Assembly (NCBI RefSeq): GCF_040712315.1 | Contig: NC_134013.1 | Coordinates: 43,412,001-43,476,000, forward strand | DNA from: Castanea sativa | Lineage: Eukaryota; Streptophyta; Magnoliopsida; Fagales; Fagaceae | DNA: 64,000 nucleotides | Reading direction: 5' to 3' | Part shown: in pieces, positions 1 to 11,215 of the stretch | Layout: every line of letters begins with the position of its first letter | How positions within the stretch are numbered: the stretch's first letter is position 1 | Notes under the pieces: generated by a model | Told to the model about the DNA's origin: nothing | The model's input: only the letters and a program-made list of their open reading frames with translations | Database searches by the model: none | Program-made: the position numbers and the translations under genes

Positions 1-114
1 TACATATGCAATATTCTCCAAAACAATCTTATATAAAACATTACAACATTATCCATGCATTGCACGGGTAATTTACTAGTTATAACTAATAACAATTTAT
101 CATTTGTCATCACC

Positions 115-176
115 CATGTGGTGTACAAGGGTGACGACAAATTTGGTGGAGGAAGCCCTCACATATGCTTAGAAAG
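115..176. repeat. 62-bp dispersed repeat, copy 1
   Basis: This segment matches 11216-11280 at most positions in the same orientation. It lies directly upstream of the first recognisable LINE codons and is not LINE coding sequence in any frame. It could be a short piece of an unrecognised element, or the end of a non-coding element into which the LINE fragment was inserted. Confidence 0.6.
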
Positions 177-184
177 CATTTTTC

Positions 185-735
185 AAATTCTGTTGTAAAA
201 TGTCTAAGGCCGGAAAAGAAATCCTCATTAAAGCTGTGCTCAAGCCATCCCAACGTACACTATGGGGGTCTTTCAGCTACCGGGGGAATTATATGATGAA
301 CTAAATGCTTTATGTGCTAAATTTTGGTGGGGCCAAGGTGGAAATGAGAAGAAAATCCATTTGAAAAGTTGGGCTAGCCTTTCTCAACCAAAAAATTAAG
401 GTGGGATGGGATTTCGAGATTTAAGGTCGTTCAACCTTGCGATGCTAGGAAAACAAGGGTGGAGGCTGATGCATAAGCAAGACTCTCTCTTATATAAATG
501 TTTCAAAGCTAGATATTTTCTCCGATGCCATTTCCTAAATGCCACTAATTCGCCCAATAGTTCATTTGTGTGGAAAAGTATCATGGCTGCCATGCCTATC
601 CTAAGTAGTGGTTGCTGTTGAAGGGTGGGTAATGGAAAAGATGTTTGGGTAGAGAAGGATAAATGGATCCCAAACTATCCCTCAAACAAGGTTTTGCACC
701 AAGTGGCTGAGGAAGGGGAGAAGTGAAGGGTCTCT
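185..735 (+). pseudogene. LINE ORF2 fragment: C-terminal part of reverse transcriptase
   Basis: The translation carries the signature found just after the RT core of plant L1-type LINEs: an S-K-A-G-K-E-I-L-I-K-A block near 205, an F-W-W-G-Q-G block near 325, then G-G-M-G-F-R-D-L near 405 and A-M-L-G-K-Q-G-W-R-L near 440. A one-base shift near 245 and in-frame stops at about 400 and 619 break it. The catalytic RT palm, which would be further 5', lies outside the window, so this is the 3' end of an element that began earlier. The protein would have copied the LINE's own RNA at the target site. It continues into the zf-RVT domain at 781. Confidence 0.8.
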
Positions 736-780
736 GTACTTATTGATCCGGATTTTCATTGTTGGAGGAGAGAATTAATC

Positions 781-1200
781 ATGGAAAGTTTTCAAAGAGA
801 TGATACAAATGCAATCTGCAAAATACCTTTAAGCCGAAGGCAAGTCTTTGATTCTATGGTTTGGCTACACAATAAAAAGGGGATTTACTCAATCCGGTCA
901 GGTTACCATATTGCTAGGAAGGTTTTCACAAAGGAGACCTGGGCAGAAAGCTCAAGAGGTGCAGTGGGGCAGAAGATATGGAAGAATTTATGGAGATTGA
1001 ATGTTCCTCGCAAATTGAAGGTGTTCTGTTGGAGAGCATGCCATGAAATTCTCCCGACAAGGGTGAATTTAGTGAAAAGGAGAAGAATAATTGATGACAG
1101 GTGCCACTACTGTAAAAGTGTTGCCGAGATTGCTATCCATGCTCTTTGGGAATGTGCAGCTACACAAGATGTTCGGTCAGGAAGCACTAAATTACTGTAG
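781..1200 (+). pseudogene. LINE zf-RVT (reverse-transcriptase zinc-binding) domain
   Basis: The reading frame gives the usual order of the plant LINE zf-RVT domain. W-L-H-N-K-K-G-I-Y-S-I-R-S-G-Y-H is near residue 30, I-W-K-N-L-W-R-L-N-V-P-R-K-L-K-V-F-C-W-R-A near residue 70, and the cysteine/histidine cluster C-H-Y-C...A-I-H-A-L-W-E-C near residues 113-128. It is collinear with the RT remnant upstream and the RNase H-like domain downstream. The frame is lost at 1200, where the next domain should follow directly. Family knowledge suggests the domain binds nucleic acid; no function remains here. Confidence 0.8.
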
Positions 1201-1272
1201 AAATGGTCCACTAATTGTTTTGATTTTATGCACTTGTTTGAGTGTTTGATGGACAAGTTGTCGAAATCATAA

Positions 1273-1811
1273 TTGGAGCTTTTTGTCACTCAAGCGTGGA
1301 TCATATGGAATCAAAGAAATACAGTGGTGCACAATGGAAATATGAAGGAACCGGGTTGGCTGAACAGGCGTGCTGCAGAGTACCTTGATGAACACAAGAA
1401 AGCCCAGGACAACCTTATGATCAAGGGTACAACAACAAGCAGACTCATATGGCAGGCCCCACCTCCAACGGAGTACAAACTAAACTTTGATACAATTGTG
1501 TTCTTAGACTTGCAATGCTCGGGTTTTGGAGCAATCATTAGGAATGCAAATGGAGAAGTCATGGCAAGAATGTCAGCTAAAGGGGCCTACGTGCACAGTA
1601 GTGAGGAAGCTGAGGTTATGGCATGTCGGAAAGCGATTGAACTCTTCATGAAAGCAGGTTTTGATAGGCTTATTATTGAAGAGGATACCTTGAATGTCAT
1701 CAACAACTTGTCGGATTCTACAGAAAATAGGTCCCTGCTTGGCCATATCTATGATGATATAAAATGTCAACTTAGAGGAATGCATGTTTTTTGTCTTTTA
1801 GCTGGGTGAAA
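1273..1811 (+). pseudogene. LINE C-terminal RNase H-like domain (RVT_3), first part
   Basis: The translation holds the RVT_3 pattern: L-N-F-D-T at about residue 75 (the F-D position), G-F-G-A-I-I-R-N near residue 88, then the A-E-V-M-A-C-R-K-A helix and the E-E-D-T-L-N-V strand. It is the last domain of the plant LINE polyprotein. A small indel in the T-runs near 1785-1803 shifts the frame just before Copia-1 enters at 1812. The rest of the domain resumes at 9084 in the frame that reads S-W-V-K across the empty site, which shows the domain was once continuous. Confidence 0.8.
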
Positions 1812-2263
1812 TGTTAGGATGTGCGCCTTTAAATTCTATTGTATGATGCTATATATGACATTATGTATGACTTAATGTTGTGTTTAATAAATTTGTTTTA
1901 TTATTATCTAAAAATAATAGTAACATGAATATTGGGACATTATCATATAGTCCATGAGATGCATAGTATGTGATTTATGTGAAAAGTCACAGAAGATATA
2001 AATCACAGGTTCTTTGTAAACTCAAAATTATATTTCGTAGTCGGTGATGAAATTGGGCATTTCATCTGTGAAGACTATAATATATCAACTAAGATGATTT
2101 GTCTTGATCATGGAAATGGAGATTTCTAGTTGATATGTTGATATATTTTAAGAGTTGAGACATATCGAACTGGACTGCTGTGAGATTTATTATTCTCCTA
2201 ATGACTGTCAAATGAATAATAAATTTCACAACTTCTATTTGCATGAACTCTTAATCCTGAGAG

Positions 2264-2333
2264 GATAATGGACTTGATCATGAAGAATAGGTTGCTTTGA
2301 TAATGGACTTGATCATGAAGAATAAGTTGCTTT
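2264..2333 (+). repeat. 35-bp tandem duplication inside the 5' LTR
   Basis: The 35-bp unit beginning GATAATGGACTTGATCATGA occurs twice (2264-2298, 2299-2333) with one difference. The 3' LTR has a single diverged copy followed by a stretch lost here, so the duplication arose after insertion. Confidence 0.9.
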
Positions 2334-2695
2334 GATATATTAACGATCAAAACCTCAATATGTTGGGCAGCCACATTTAATGTTGATGAAACATATATTC
2401 TCAAGATGAAATTCATAGTCTCTTAACGGAGATACAAAATATTCCCATGAGATAAGTTTAATGTGTTTGTTATTCAGAGAGTTAGACCTAACCACTTTGG
2501 TAAGAAGTTACTAAAGTACATATTTATGAAATTAGATTTCATAAATATATGATGAATAACTTAAAGGATTAAATCGGGTACTCAAGGAATTAAAATGTAG
2601 TAATCTACAAAGTGACAGTCTACATTCATGACTTTGTATTACTACGAATATTTTATGAAAGGGTTGCATGTACAATAAAGTTTTGGGATATAATT

Positions 2696-2705
2696 TATAA
2701 ATAAG
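2696..2705 (+). promoter_or_regulatory. TATA-box-like site in Copia-1 LTR
   Basis: TATAAATAAG is conserved between the two LTRs (also 8540-8549). It has the form and the within-LTR location expected for the Pol II promoter of a copia LTR. The minus-strand family member at 46013-47448 has a degraded version near 46541. Confidence 0.5.
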
Positions 2706-3084
2706 GCCGAAAGTTCAATTATATTTATATAGTGGTATTAAATATAATTAATGGCAACTTTGGACTTGTCAAGAGTTGACAGAAAAACCCAAGGCCCATT
2801 GGAGCTAGTGTCTTATTGGTCCCTTTTGGTCCCACTCTAAGCCACACTCTTAAGCCCAATTGGAAAGGCCCAAAAGGCCAGCCCAATTAGATAATCAGTT
2901 AGATACAAAGGGAGAAACATACAGAATTTTGCGGTAGAGAATTGTAAGAACACTATTATGAAGTGGTGTATATGAGTGTTAGACACTTTAATATTCTCCC
3001 TTTGTAAACTGATTGAGAGACCACACATCTTGGGCGTTAGTGGAATTGGTGTAAAGATTGAAAGTGTTCCCAAGTGCTTCTGAT

Positions 3085-3673
3085 TGAGAAATACAAGGGT
3101 TAGATCTCACGGCCTCCATTGTTGGTTCATAGTAGTGTGAAATACATACTTTATCTTTGCCTCGAGCTTAGCATTCCATGCAGATAGTATTTATTTCATG
3201 GTACTACAAGATTTAATTTCTTGGTTTATAGTGGTTTGATGAAACACCTTGTCTTAGCCTTGAACTTTGCATTCCAAGCGGAGGGTGTTTTTATCATGGT
3301 ACTACAAAATAAGCCTGTTAAAGGGATGAAATGTGACTACACATGATTCTAGATAATGGTATACACTAAACTAAGTATTATAGTATCCTCTATGCTGAGT
3401 TCTTACTATTATTACTTAGAGGCTAAATTTAAAATGGCATATTATTAGTGTTTGATAAGAGTTATCATGATAGCATTAATAATGAAAATAGTTCTCAATC
3501 AATTATAGTATTTAATGTTCACTCTATGCTGAGGGATATTGAATATGGGATTTGGTTGTCGTTGCATATATTATGTTATAGTTTATTAAGGTTCCATATT
3601 ATATGTTTATATGTTAAATTGATAATGTCCAGTTTACTTATTATATTCATATTTATTACTTTCAAATTCTATT
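3085..3673 (+). other. Copia-1 leader of unclear origin, with imperfect ~100-bp tandem duplication
   Basis: This stretch between the truncated 5' LTR and gag holds two related units of about 100 bp, roughly 3125-3210 and 3226-3310. Each carries a GCATTCCA element and ends in CATGGTACTACAA. I see no convincing PBS. Short open frames here, such as 3448-3687, have no recognisable domain. Confidence 0.55.
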
Positions 3674-4334
3674 ATGGCATTATTTAGCCCACTTATTGCT
3701 ATTCTTAATCAAAACAAATTGACTGGATCCAACTATGTTGACTGGAAAAGAAATTTGGACATTGTTCTTACAGCTGAAGAGCACAAAAATGTGCTTACTC
3801 AACCATGTCCTAGCTTTCCTTCATTAGATGCTCCTCTTGAGGAAAAACAACAATATAATTGTTTGCAAAAATCTAATGAGATGGCCAAGTGCTATATCAT
3901 AGCATCTATCTCAAATGTTCTACAACATCAAATGCAGGATGCAGAATTAGCTTCGGACATTATGCAAAGTCTAAAGGAGATGTTTGATGAGCAAGGCCGT
4001 TCAGCAAGGTAAGAAACCATGAGGCAAATTTATAATACCAAAATAGCTAAAGGTACTTCAGTAAGGGAACATTGTCTTACAATGATCTCTAATCTGAATA
4101 CATTAGAGGTTTTAGGTGCTGACATTGATGGAGAATCCCAAGTGGATATGATATTCCAGTCACTACCGGAGTCATTCAAAGAATTCAGACTTAATTATAA
4201 CATAAACAAAAAGATTTATTCTTTGTCTGAATTAATGAATGAGTTAGTGGCAGCGGAAGGCATCCGTGGTACTTCTAGTGTTGAAGCCAATGTGGGTGAA
4301 GCTTCTACTTCTCAACCTAAGTCGAAAGGCAAGG

Positions 4335-4366
<32 letters not shown>

Positions 4367-4510
4367 AAGGACTTTACTAAGCAAGAGGGTAAGCAAATTG
4401 CCTTAGGGGTTGCTGAAAAAGGAAAGAAAACCAAATGAAAGTGTTTCCATTGTGGTGAGAAAGGACATTGGAAGAGGAATTGTCCAAAGTTTAAAGCTGC
4501 CAAGAACATG
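3674..4510 (+). pseudogene. gag: Copia-1 gag (UBN2-type) with zinc knuckle
   Basis: The protein starts M-A-L-F-S-P-L-I-A-I-L-N-Q-N-K-L-T-G-S-N, the usual N-terminus of copia gag, followed by Y-V-D-W-K-R-N-L. In-frame stops at about 4010-4012 (TAA) and 4436-4438 (TGA) interrupt one frame that runs from 3674 to 5536. A CCHC knuckle, C-F-H-C-G-E-K-G-H-W-K-R-N-C, lies at 4442-4483 just past the second stop. A lysine run made by an (AAG)n microsatellite (about 4338-4371) precedes it. The intact protein would form the virus-like particle and bind the element RNA. Confidence 0.85.
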
Positions 4511-6023
4511 GGTATGAAAAGTTCCTGTCTTCTTGAAATATGTTTGGTACAGAATCCTACGAATTCCTGGTGTGTGGATTCGGGTTGTACTAATCATATC
4601 TGCAATTCTTTGCAGGGGTTTCAGGAGACCAGAAAGCTGAATGAATGGGAATTGTTTCTTACTTTAGCTGATGGGAGCAAGATTCCGGTTATAGCTGTTG
4701 GTGTTGTTAATTTATGCTTTGAGTCTAGGGTTTTAATATTGCAAGACTGTCTATTTGTACCTAATGTCCGTAGGAATTTAATTTCTGCAACTTATTTGGG
4801 TAAACAAGGATATTGTGTTATCCTTAAAGACAATGTTGTAATAAAGAAGAGTAAAGTGTTTATCTGTTTTGGCAATATTGTGGATGGTCTTTATATTTTT
4901 ATTCCTGATAAGCATGAATTATATAATTCTGAATTAGATAATAACTCTCATGTAAAATCATTAAAGAGAAAGTTTCATTTTACTAGTGAAGCATATCTTT
5001 GGCACTTGCGTTTGGGTCATATTAATTTAAATAGGATTCAAAGACTAGTCAAAGATAGGCTCTTAGGGCCCATGAGATTTGATGAATTTCCAGTTTGTGA
5101 ATCTTGTTTGGAAGATAAAATGACCAAACGACATTTTAATGCAAAAGGTAGAAGAGCCCAAGAGTTGCTAGAACTAGTACATTCAGATGTATGTGGTCGT
5201 ATGTCAATCCAAGCAAGAGGTGGCAATGAGTATTTCATTACCTTCACTGATGATTACTCTAAATTTGGTTATGTGGACCTAATGAAACGGAAGTTCGAAG
5301 CCTTTGAAAAGTTCAAAAAGTTTAGGGCTAAAGTTGAGAATCAATTAGGTAAACACATAAAGGCCATTCGATCTGATCAAGGTGGCGAATACCTTCTTGG
5401 GGATTTTAAGGATTACTTGACTGAAAATGGGATTATATCCCAGTTGACTGCACCTGAAACTCCACAACAAAATGGTGTAGCAGAAAGAAGGAATATGACT
5501 CTTTTAGATATGGTTAGATCCATGATGAGTTATTAGACTCTACCAATTTCCTTTTGGGGATATGCCATAAATACTGCAATGTATCTTTTGAATTCGGTAC
5601 CTCAAAGTCTATTCCTAAAACACCTGTAAAGTTGTGGAATGGGCATAAGCCTAGTATGAGACATCTCCATATTTAGGGTTGTCCAGCACATGTGTTGAAA
5701 GGAAAGTCTAACAAGTTACAGTCTAAAACAGAAGTGGTTTTCTTTGTAGGGTATCCAAAAGGAACTGTTGGAGGTTTATTCTATAGTCATAAAGATAATA
5801 AAGTGTTTGTTAGCACAAATACCAAATTCTTGGAAAATGACTATATGAATAATTTTACTCCTAGAAGTAGAGTTGTCTTAGCTGAAATGAATGATTCTGT
5901 AGTTAAACAACCAATGTATGAAGCTAGGGATGATGTGGCTGTATTAGAACACCACAAGATACTACTCATGAGATGTCTAGTACATAGGTGCCTCGTCGAA
6001 GTGGGAGAATTGTTTGACCTCCT
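4508..6023 (+). pseudogene. pol: Copia-1 protease and integrase
   Basis: The frame begins with the protease region: W-C-V-D-S-G-C-T-N-H-I-C near residue 22, with the D-S-G active-site triplet. The GAG-pre-integrase zinc finger follows (W-H-L-R-L-G-H-I-N...C-E-S-C, residues ~165-200). The integrase core keeps its acidic residues: D in H-S-D-V-C-G, D in I-R-S-D-Q-G-G-E-Y, and E in N-G-V-A-E-R-R-N. A stop at 5534-5536, a one-base frameshift near 5602 and further stops at about 5677 and before 6024 break the C-terminal part. The integrase would insert the cDNA with a 5-bp staggered cut, which fits the TGAAA duplication. Confidence 0.9.
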
Positions 6024-7631
6024 ATGAGATTTATAAGTTTGGGAGAAACTTATGAAGCTATCTTAGAAGAGACTGAATCGAATCCTTACACTTATGAGGA
6101 GGCAATAAATGATTTAGATGCACATCATTGGGTCCAAGCTATGAAATCTGAATTGAATTTTATGTATTCCAATCAAGTTTGGGATCTTGTAGAGGCACTT
6201 AACGGCATTAAACCTATTGATTGCAAATGGGTTTACAAGAGGAAGAGAGGGATAGATGGAAAGGTTGAAACCTTTAAAGCAAGACTAGTGGTGAAAGGGT
6301 ATACACAAAAAGAAGGCATTGACTATGATGAAACTTTTTCGCCAGTAGCCATGCTTAAGTCTATCAGAATTCTCTTATCCATTGCTGCTCATTATGATTA
6401 TGAGATTTGGCAAATGGATGTCAAGACTGCATTTCTTAATGACAATCTTGAAGAAGAAATCTATATGATGCAACCGGAAGGTTTCATAGCAAAGAACCAA
6501 GAGCATATGGTATGCAAGTTGAAAAGGTCCATTTATGGACTTAAGCAAGCATCTAGGTCATGGAACATCAGATTTGATCAGGCAATCAAATCATTTGGTT
6601 TTGAACAAAATCTTGATGAACCATGTGTGTACAAAAGACATCAAGACAAAGTAGTAATGTTCCTAGTGCTTTATGTAGATGATATTCTACTCATTGAAAT
6701 GATATAGGGGTAATGTCATCGGTAAAAGTTTGGTTGTCAAGCCAATTTGATATGAAGGACTTGGGCGAAGCTAACTATATTCTAGGGATTAAGTTTTGGC
6801 GAGATCAAAAAAATAAGATGTTAGGCTTGTCACAAGCTGGATATATAGATAAAGTTCTCGAACGGTTTAGCATGCAAAACTCCAAGAAAGGATTACTTCC
6901 TTTTAGACATAGAGTTCCTCTGTCTGATGACCAAAGGCCTCAGACTCAAGAGGAAGAAAATATGATGAGACAAGTTCCCTATGCTTCTACTGTGGGAAGT
7001 CTCATGTATGCTATGCTTTGTACTAGACCGGATATTTGTTATTCAGTTGGCATGGTCAGCCGATATCAATCAAATCCAGAACCTAAACATTGGCAAGCTG
7101 TAAAAAATATTCTCAAGTATCTACGGCGAACGAGAGATTATATGCTTGTTTACTCGTTGTGAGGATTTGATTCCCATTGGCTATACAAATTCAGATTTTC
7201 AGTCGGATCTAGATTTCAGAAAATCCACATCGGGTTGTATATTCACCTTGAGAGGTGGAGCCATAAGTTGGAGGAGTGTTAAGCAATCTTGTATTGCTGA
7301 CTCCACCATGGAAGCCGAATATGCTGCTACTTGTAAGGCAACAAAGGAGGTTGTTTGGCTTAAGAAATTCCATTCTGATCTTAGTGTTGTGAGAATTGAG
7401 CAAGTTCCTATTACATTGTTTTGCGACAATAGTGGAGCAGTTGCACAATCCAAAGATCCAAGGAATCACAAGAAAGAAAAGCACATAGAAAGAAAGTACC
7501 ACATCATTCGAGACATTGTTGCTCGAGGAGATGTGGTTGTAGCAAAGATTGATGGTGCAAAGAATCTAGCAGATCCCTTTACCAAAGCCTTGTCCCAAAG
7601 GACTTTCGAGTCACATTTGGAGGAGATGTGA
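6024..7631 (+). pseudogene. pol: Copia-1 reverse transcriptase and RNase H
   Basis: The first frame (6024-6707) contains C-K-W-V-Y-K-R-K, A-R-L-V-V-K-G-Y-T-Q, D-E-T-F-S-P-V-A, the Q-M-D-V-K-T-A-F-L block and the catalytic Y-V-D-D (6672-6683), in the standard order of the copia RT (RVT_2). Frameshifts near 6708 and 7150 put the rest in two other frames. 6713-7162 covers thumb and connection (T-R-P-D-I-C-Y). 7146-7631 covers RNase H with S-T-S-G-C-I-F, the E of M-E-A-E-Y and C-D-N-S-G-A. The polyprotein ends about 40 bp before the 3' LTR, leaving room only for the PPT. Confidence 0.92.
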
Positions 7632-7654
7632 GTTAGATTAATACACAATAGTCT

Positions 7655-7672
7655 TTAGGGCAAGTGAGAAAT
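7655..7672 (+). promoter_or_regulatory. Copia-1 polypurine tract (degraded)
   Basis: The 18 bases before the 3' LTR, ending GGGCAAGTGAGAAAT, are purine-rich and occupy the position of the plus-strand primer. Two pyrimidines interrupt the tract, so it is either weak or mutated. Confidence 0.5.
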
Positions 7673-9083
7673 TGTTAGGATGTGTGTCTTTAAATCCTAT
7701 TGTATGATGCTATGTATGACATTATGTATGACTTAATGTTGTGTTTAATAAAGTTATTTTATTATTATCTAAAAATAATGGTAACATGAATATTGGGACA
7801 TTATCATATAATCCATGAGATGCATAGTATGTGATTTATGTGAAAAGTCACAAAAGATATAAATCACAGGTTCTTTGTAAACTCAGAATTATTGTTCGTA
7901 GTCGGTGATGAAATTGGGCATTTCATTTACGAAAACTATAACATATCAACTAAGATGATTTGTCTTGATCATGAAAATGGAGATTTCTAGTTAATATGTT
8001 GATATGTTTTAAGAGTTGAGACATATTGAATTGGACCGCTGTGAGATTTATTATTCTCCTAATGACTGTCAAATGAATAATAAATTTCACGACTTCTATT
8101 TGTATGAACTCTTAATCCTAAGAGGATAATGGACCTGATTATGAAGTATAGGTTGCTTTGATATATCAAGAGTAAGATCTATATTAACGGTCAAAACCTC
8201 AGTATGTTGGGCAGCCACATTTAATGTTGATGGAACATATATTTTCAAGATAGAATTCATAGTCTCTTAATGGAGATACAAAATATTCCCTTGAGATAAG
8301 TTTAATGGGTTTGTTATTCAGAAAGTTAGGCCTAACCACTTTGGTAAAAAGTTACTAAAGTATATATTTATGAAATTGGATTTCATAAATATATGATGAA
8401 TAACTTAAAGGATTAAACCGGGTACTCAAGGAATTAAGATGTAGTAATCTACAAAGTGTCAGTCTACATTCATGACTTTGTATTACTACGAATATTTTAT
8501 GAAGGAGTTGCATGTACAATAAAATTTTGGGATATAATTTATAAATAAGGCCTAGAGTTAAATTATATTTATATAGTGGTATTAAATATAATTAATGGGA
8601 ACTTTGGACTTGTCAAGAGTTAATAGAAAAGCCCAAGGCCCATTGGAGCTAGTGTCTTATTGGTCCCTTTTGGTCCCACTCCAAGCCACACACTTAAGCC
8701 CAATTAGAAAGGCCCAAAAAGCCAGCCCAATTAGATAATCAGTTAGATACAAAGGGAGAAACATACAGAATTTTTCGGTAGAGAATTGTAAGAACACTAT
8801 TGTGAAATGGTGTATGTGAGTGTTAGGCACTTTGACATTCTCCCTTTGTAAACTGATTGAGAGACCACACATCTTGGGCGTTAGTGGAATTGGAGTGAAA
8901 ATTGAAAGTGTTCTCAAGTGCTTCTGATCTTCGGTTTTGAAATTCACCGCTCCAAGGTACACTCTCTTGTTCTTATATTCTGAAACTTACATAGTGCATG
9001 TTAACATTTATGAATGAAGTAGATCCATTATTTTTCCGCTGCGTATGTTTTGTATGTGATACAAACATGTTATTTTCACATCA
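7673..9083 (+). repeat. Copia-1 3' LTR, full length (1411 bp)
   Basis: It begins TGTTAGGATGTG and ends CACATCA, followed by the target duplication TGAAA. It includes the 3' portion missing from the 5' LTR. A TATA-like site is at 8540-8549. The same LTR family occurs on the minus strand at 46013-47448. Confidence 0.93.
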
Positions 9084-9223
9084 TGAAAAGGTGTGGTAAT
9101 ATGGTGGCACATTCATTAGCAAAACATGCTAGGAATTCAAATGATGATATGTATTGGATTGAAGATACTCTACCGCCCGTGGCAGATGCTTTTTACCATG
9201 ACTCTTTACATATTAATGAATGA
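9084..9223 (+). pseudogene. LINE RNase H-like domain, last part and stop
   Basis: Directly after Copia-1 the frame reads K-R-C-G-N-M-V-A-H-S-L-A-K-H-A, the conserved C-terminal helix of RVT_3, and ends with a TGA at 9221-9223. This completes the domain begun at 1273. The LINE 3' end is probably near 9255, where CTCAAAAATAAAT may be the vestige of its tail. Confidence 0.85.
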
Positions 9224-9259
9224 TTAAAGTCTTTGTTCTCAAAAATAAATTCTGTTGTG

Positions 9260-10354
9260 AAGATATTGTATAAATGCATGGATATGGAAATTTCTCTTTT
9301 ATAATAATATCTAAGAATATGTTAAGACGCGTCTTTAGCCACAGTCGACATTGTACTGCTAAGGCTTGTTAGACTAATCCAAACAAGAGCATGCAGCAAC
9401 AACCATGCTCAATTAATCAGATGGTCATGAACAAAAATGCAGCAAATTCAATTGCATGATCATGGTCTTGATCCTTGAAAATCCAAAAAGGTATATAAAA
9501 AGAACAAAAGATGAGATTATTGATGATGATTTTGGTTTTTAATTAGGTACCAAAAAGTCTATAAACTTTTCGTCACATTGACAACCACTTTTGTCTAATA
9601 ATGAATGAGTGGAAGTCATTTTCACCAATCTATCCACGTAACGTAAGGGTCCTAAACACGAGAGGGAAAGAGAGACAACAGTGCATCACCAACAAACATT
9701 AATGTCATTACACTTTTTAATCGTGCAACTAACTTTTTAATTATACTTCTTTGAATTCTAATCACCCATTATAGATAATACTACTTTCTTTTCTTTACTG
9801 GACAACTAGCATCAACTGAGGAAATCTGAAGGATTTTTTTTTTCTTTCTTATATTTATTACAATTACAACATCAATTTCATCATCACTATTTTATTTTTT
9901 TAAAGCTTAATAGCTTGGGACAATTTCAAAACTGAAAAAGCCAATCAAAGCACATGTTTGGAGCGTAATGAAACACATTGCTGACATTTGTTGGTCCCTC
10001 AATACCGGTTTTTTTTTTTAATGGTCCAAATAGTGTGGATGGTAATTTCCAACCGTATGAATGAATGGTGAGTCTTATGGACTTCCCCACGTCTTTTGAG
10101 AAAAGATATATTTGTGTACCTTATCTAATAAACATAATTTTTCAGTAAATAACCAACTACTAAATAAAGGTTGCTGTACGAGTGAGGGTGCACCATAGTA
10201 TAACTTGGTTACCTATTTTTTTATGTAGTAATAACAATTTTAAATTTAAAAATTGGTATCATGACATCAAATATTGTCACATAAGTTAATTTCATCATTT
10301 TAGTAGACAATATAATGGTTAAAAAAACGATATGAAGTTATTATCTTGAAATAA

Positions 10355-10407
<53 letters not shown>

Positions 10408-10585
10408 AGAGAGAGAGAGAGAGAAATTTGACATGAGAAATTATCAAGAAACAAACATGGAATTTGGATCTTTTTCCAAGGACAAAACATAAGCTGTAGC
10501 TTTTTTTTGTTTTTTTTTGTTTGTTTGTTGCTGAAGTAGCTAAAATATTATTGTAATATCTTATTGGATGCATTTGAAATATATG
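9260..10585. other. AT-rich spacer with (AT)n/(GA)n microsatellite
   Basis: I see no coding region, RNA gene or element ends here. A compound microsatellite lies at about 10358-10423: a long (AT)n run followed by (GA)n. Short T-runs occur at 9833-9842 and 10010-10019. Confidence 0.6.
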
Positions 10586-10704
10586 GCCTGATTGGATAGA
10601 GGGGAAGTAGGGAAGAGTAGAATAGAATTGGCTAAAAATAAGCTAATTGTATGCTAAATCTACTCTACTATACTCTCTCTCCTTCCCCCTCAATCCAAAC
10701 AGAC
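10586..10704. mobile_element. Small foldback MITE (~119 bp)
   Basis: The left end GCCTGATTGGATAGAGGGGA and the reverse complement of the right end, GTCTGTTTGGATTGAGGGGG, match at most positions. Further complementarity (GGAAGAGTAG / CTACTCTACT) continues inward. The whole element can fold on itself. I could not identify a target duplication, so the superfamily is open. Confidence 0.65.
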
Positions 10705-11215
10705 TAATAAAGTCAGGACATTTATATGTATCGTTCCTTTCTGTTGTTACTTGTTTTTGCAAAATCACTCTTAAATGATTCAGAATAAAACTACTTTGAC
10801 TAATTATTATTAATGAAGCCAGCGATAATTTTAATGTTTTTATTTAAAAAGAAAATTTAATCAGCATTCAGCCGCGAGAGTGGCGTGTTTGATTTAATTT
10901 AGAATGTAGAAATAGATGAGATATACAGTGGAGTATAGGATTCATGAACAGAACACGTACGGGCATAGCATTAGATTTATTTTATGTGTGTGTCATACTA
11001 ATTAAAATAATTGGATAGCATTTTTTTTATTAAATTTTGAGAAAGTTTTTATTTAGGCATCTGTTTAGGTCTATTATTCAACCATTAAAAATTTTATTGG
11101 TTGAGCTAATTAAAATCCATCTTTTTTTTTTCTTTTTTAATTCAATACTATACTATTGGGAATCTTTTTTTTTTTTAATTCATTTTGGACCACTGAATTG
11201 GTCTTACTCAAGTCA
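10705..11215. other. AT-rich spacer, nothing recognised
   Basis: No domain, repeat end or RNA gene could be recognised. Short open frames on either strand are low complexity. Confidence 0.5.

Larger units (their letters stand above)
1812..3084 (+). repeat. Copia-1 5' LTR, lacking its 3' end
   Basis: This segment aligns with 7673-8929 of the 3' LTR. After the shared GTGCTTCTGAT the two diverge completely. The last ~154 bp of the 3' LTR (8930-9083), also present in the minus-strand copy at 46013-47448, is missing here, and no clear tRNA-iMet type PBS follows. A TATA-like TATAAATAAG sits at 2696-2705, with the matching site at 8540-8549 in the 3' LTR. Confidence 0.9.
1812..9083 (+). mobile_element. 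Copia-1: complete but decayed Ty1/copia LTR retrotransposon
   Basis: The element is bounded by LTRs that start TGTTAGGATGTG (1812 and 7673), and the 3' LTR ends in TCA at 9083. The 5-bp duplication TGAAA lies at 1807-1811 and 9084-9088. Removing the element plus one copy of the duplication rejoins the interrupted LINE RNase H reading frame, so the boundaries are certain to the base. Domain order is gag, protease, integrase, RT, RNase H, as in copia. All ORFs contain stops or frameshifts. The LTRs differ at roughly 5% of positions over the first 150 bp by eye, which implies an old insertion. Confidence 0.95.

Noticed and set aside
3448..3687. 79-aa frame before Copia-1 gag
   Set aside because: AT-rich, with hydrophobic runs from T-rich DNA; lies in the rearranged leader.
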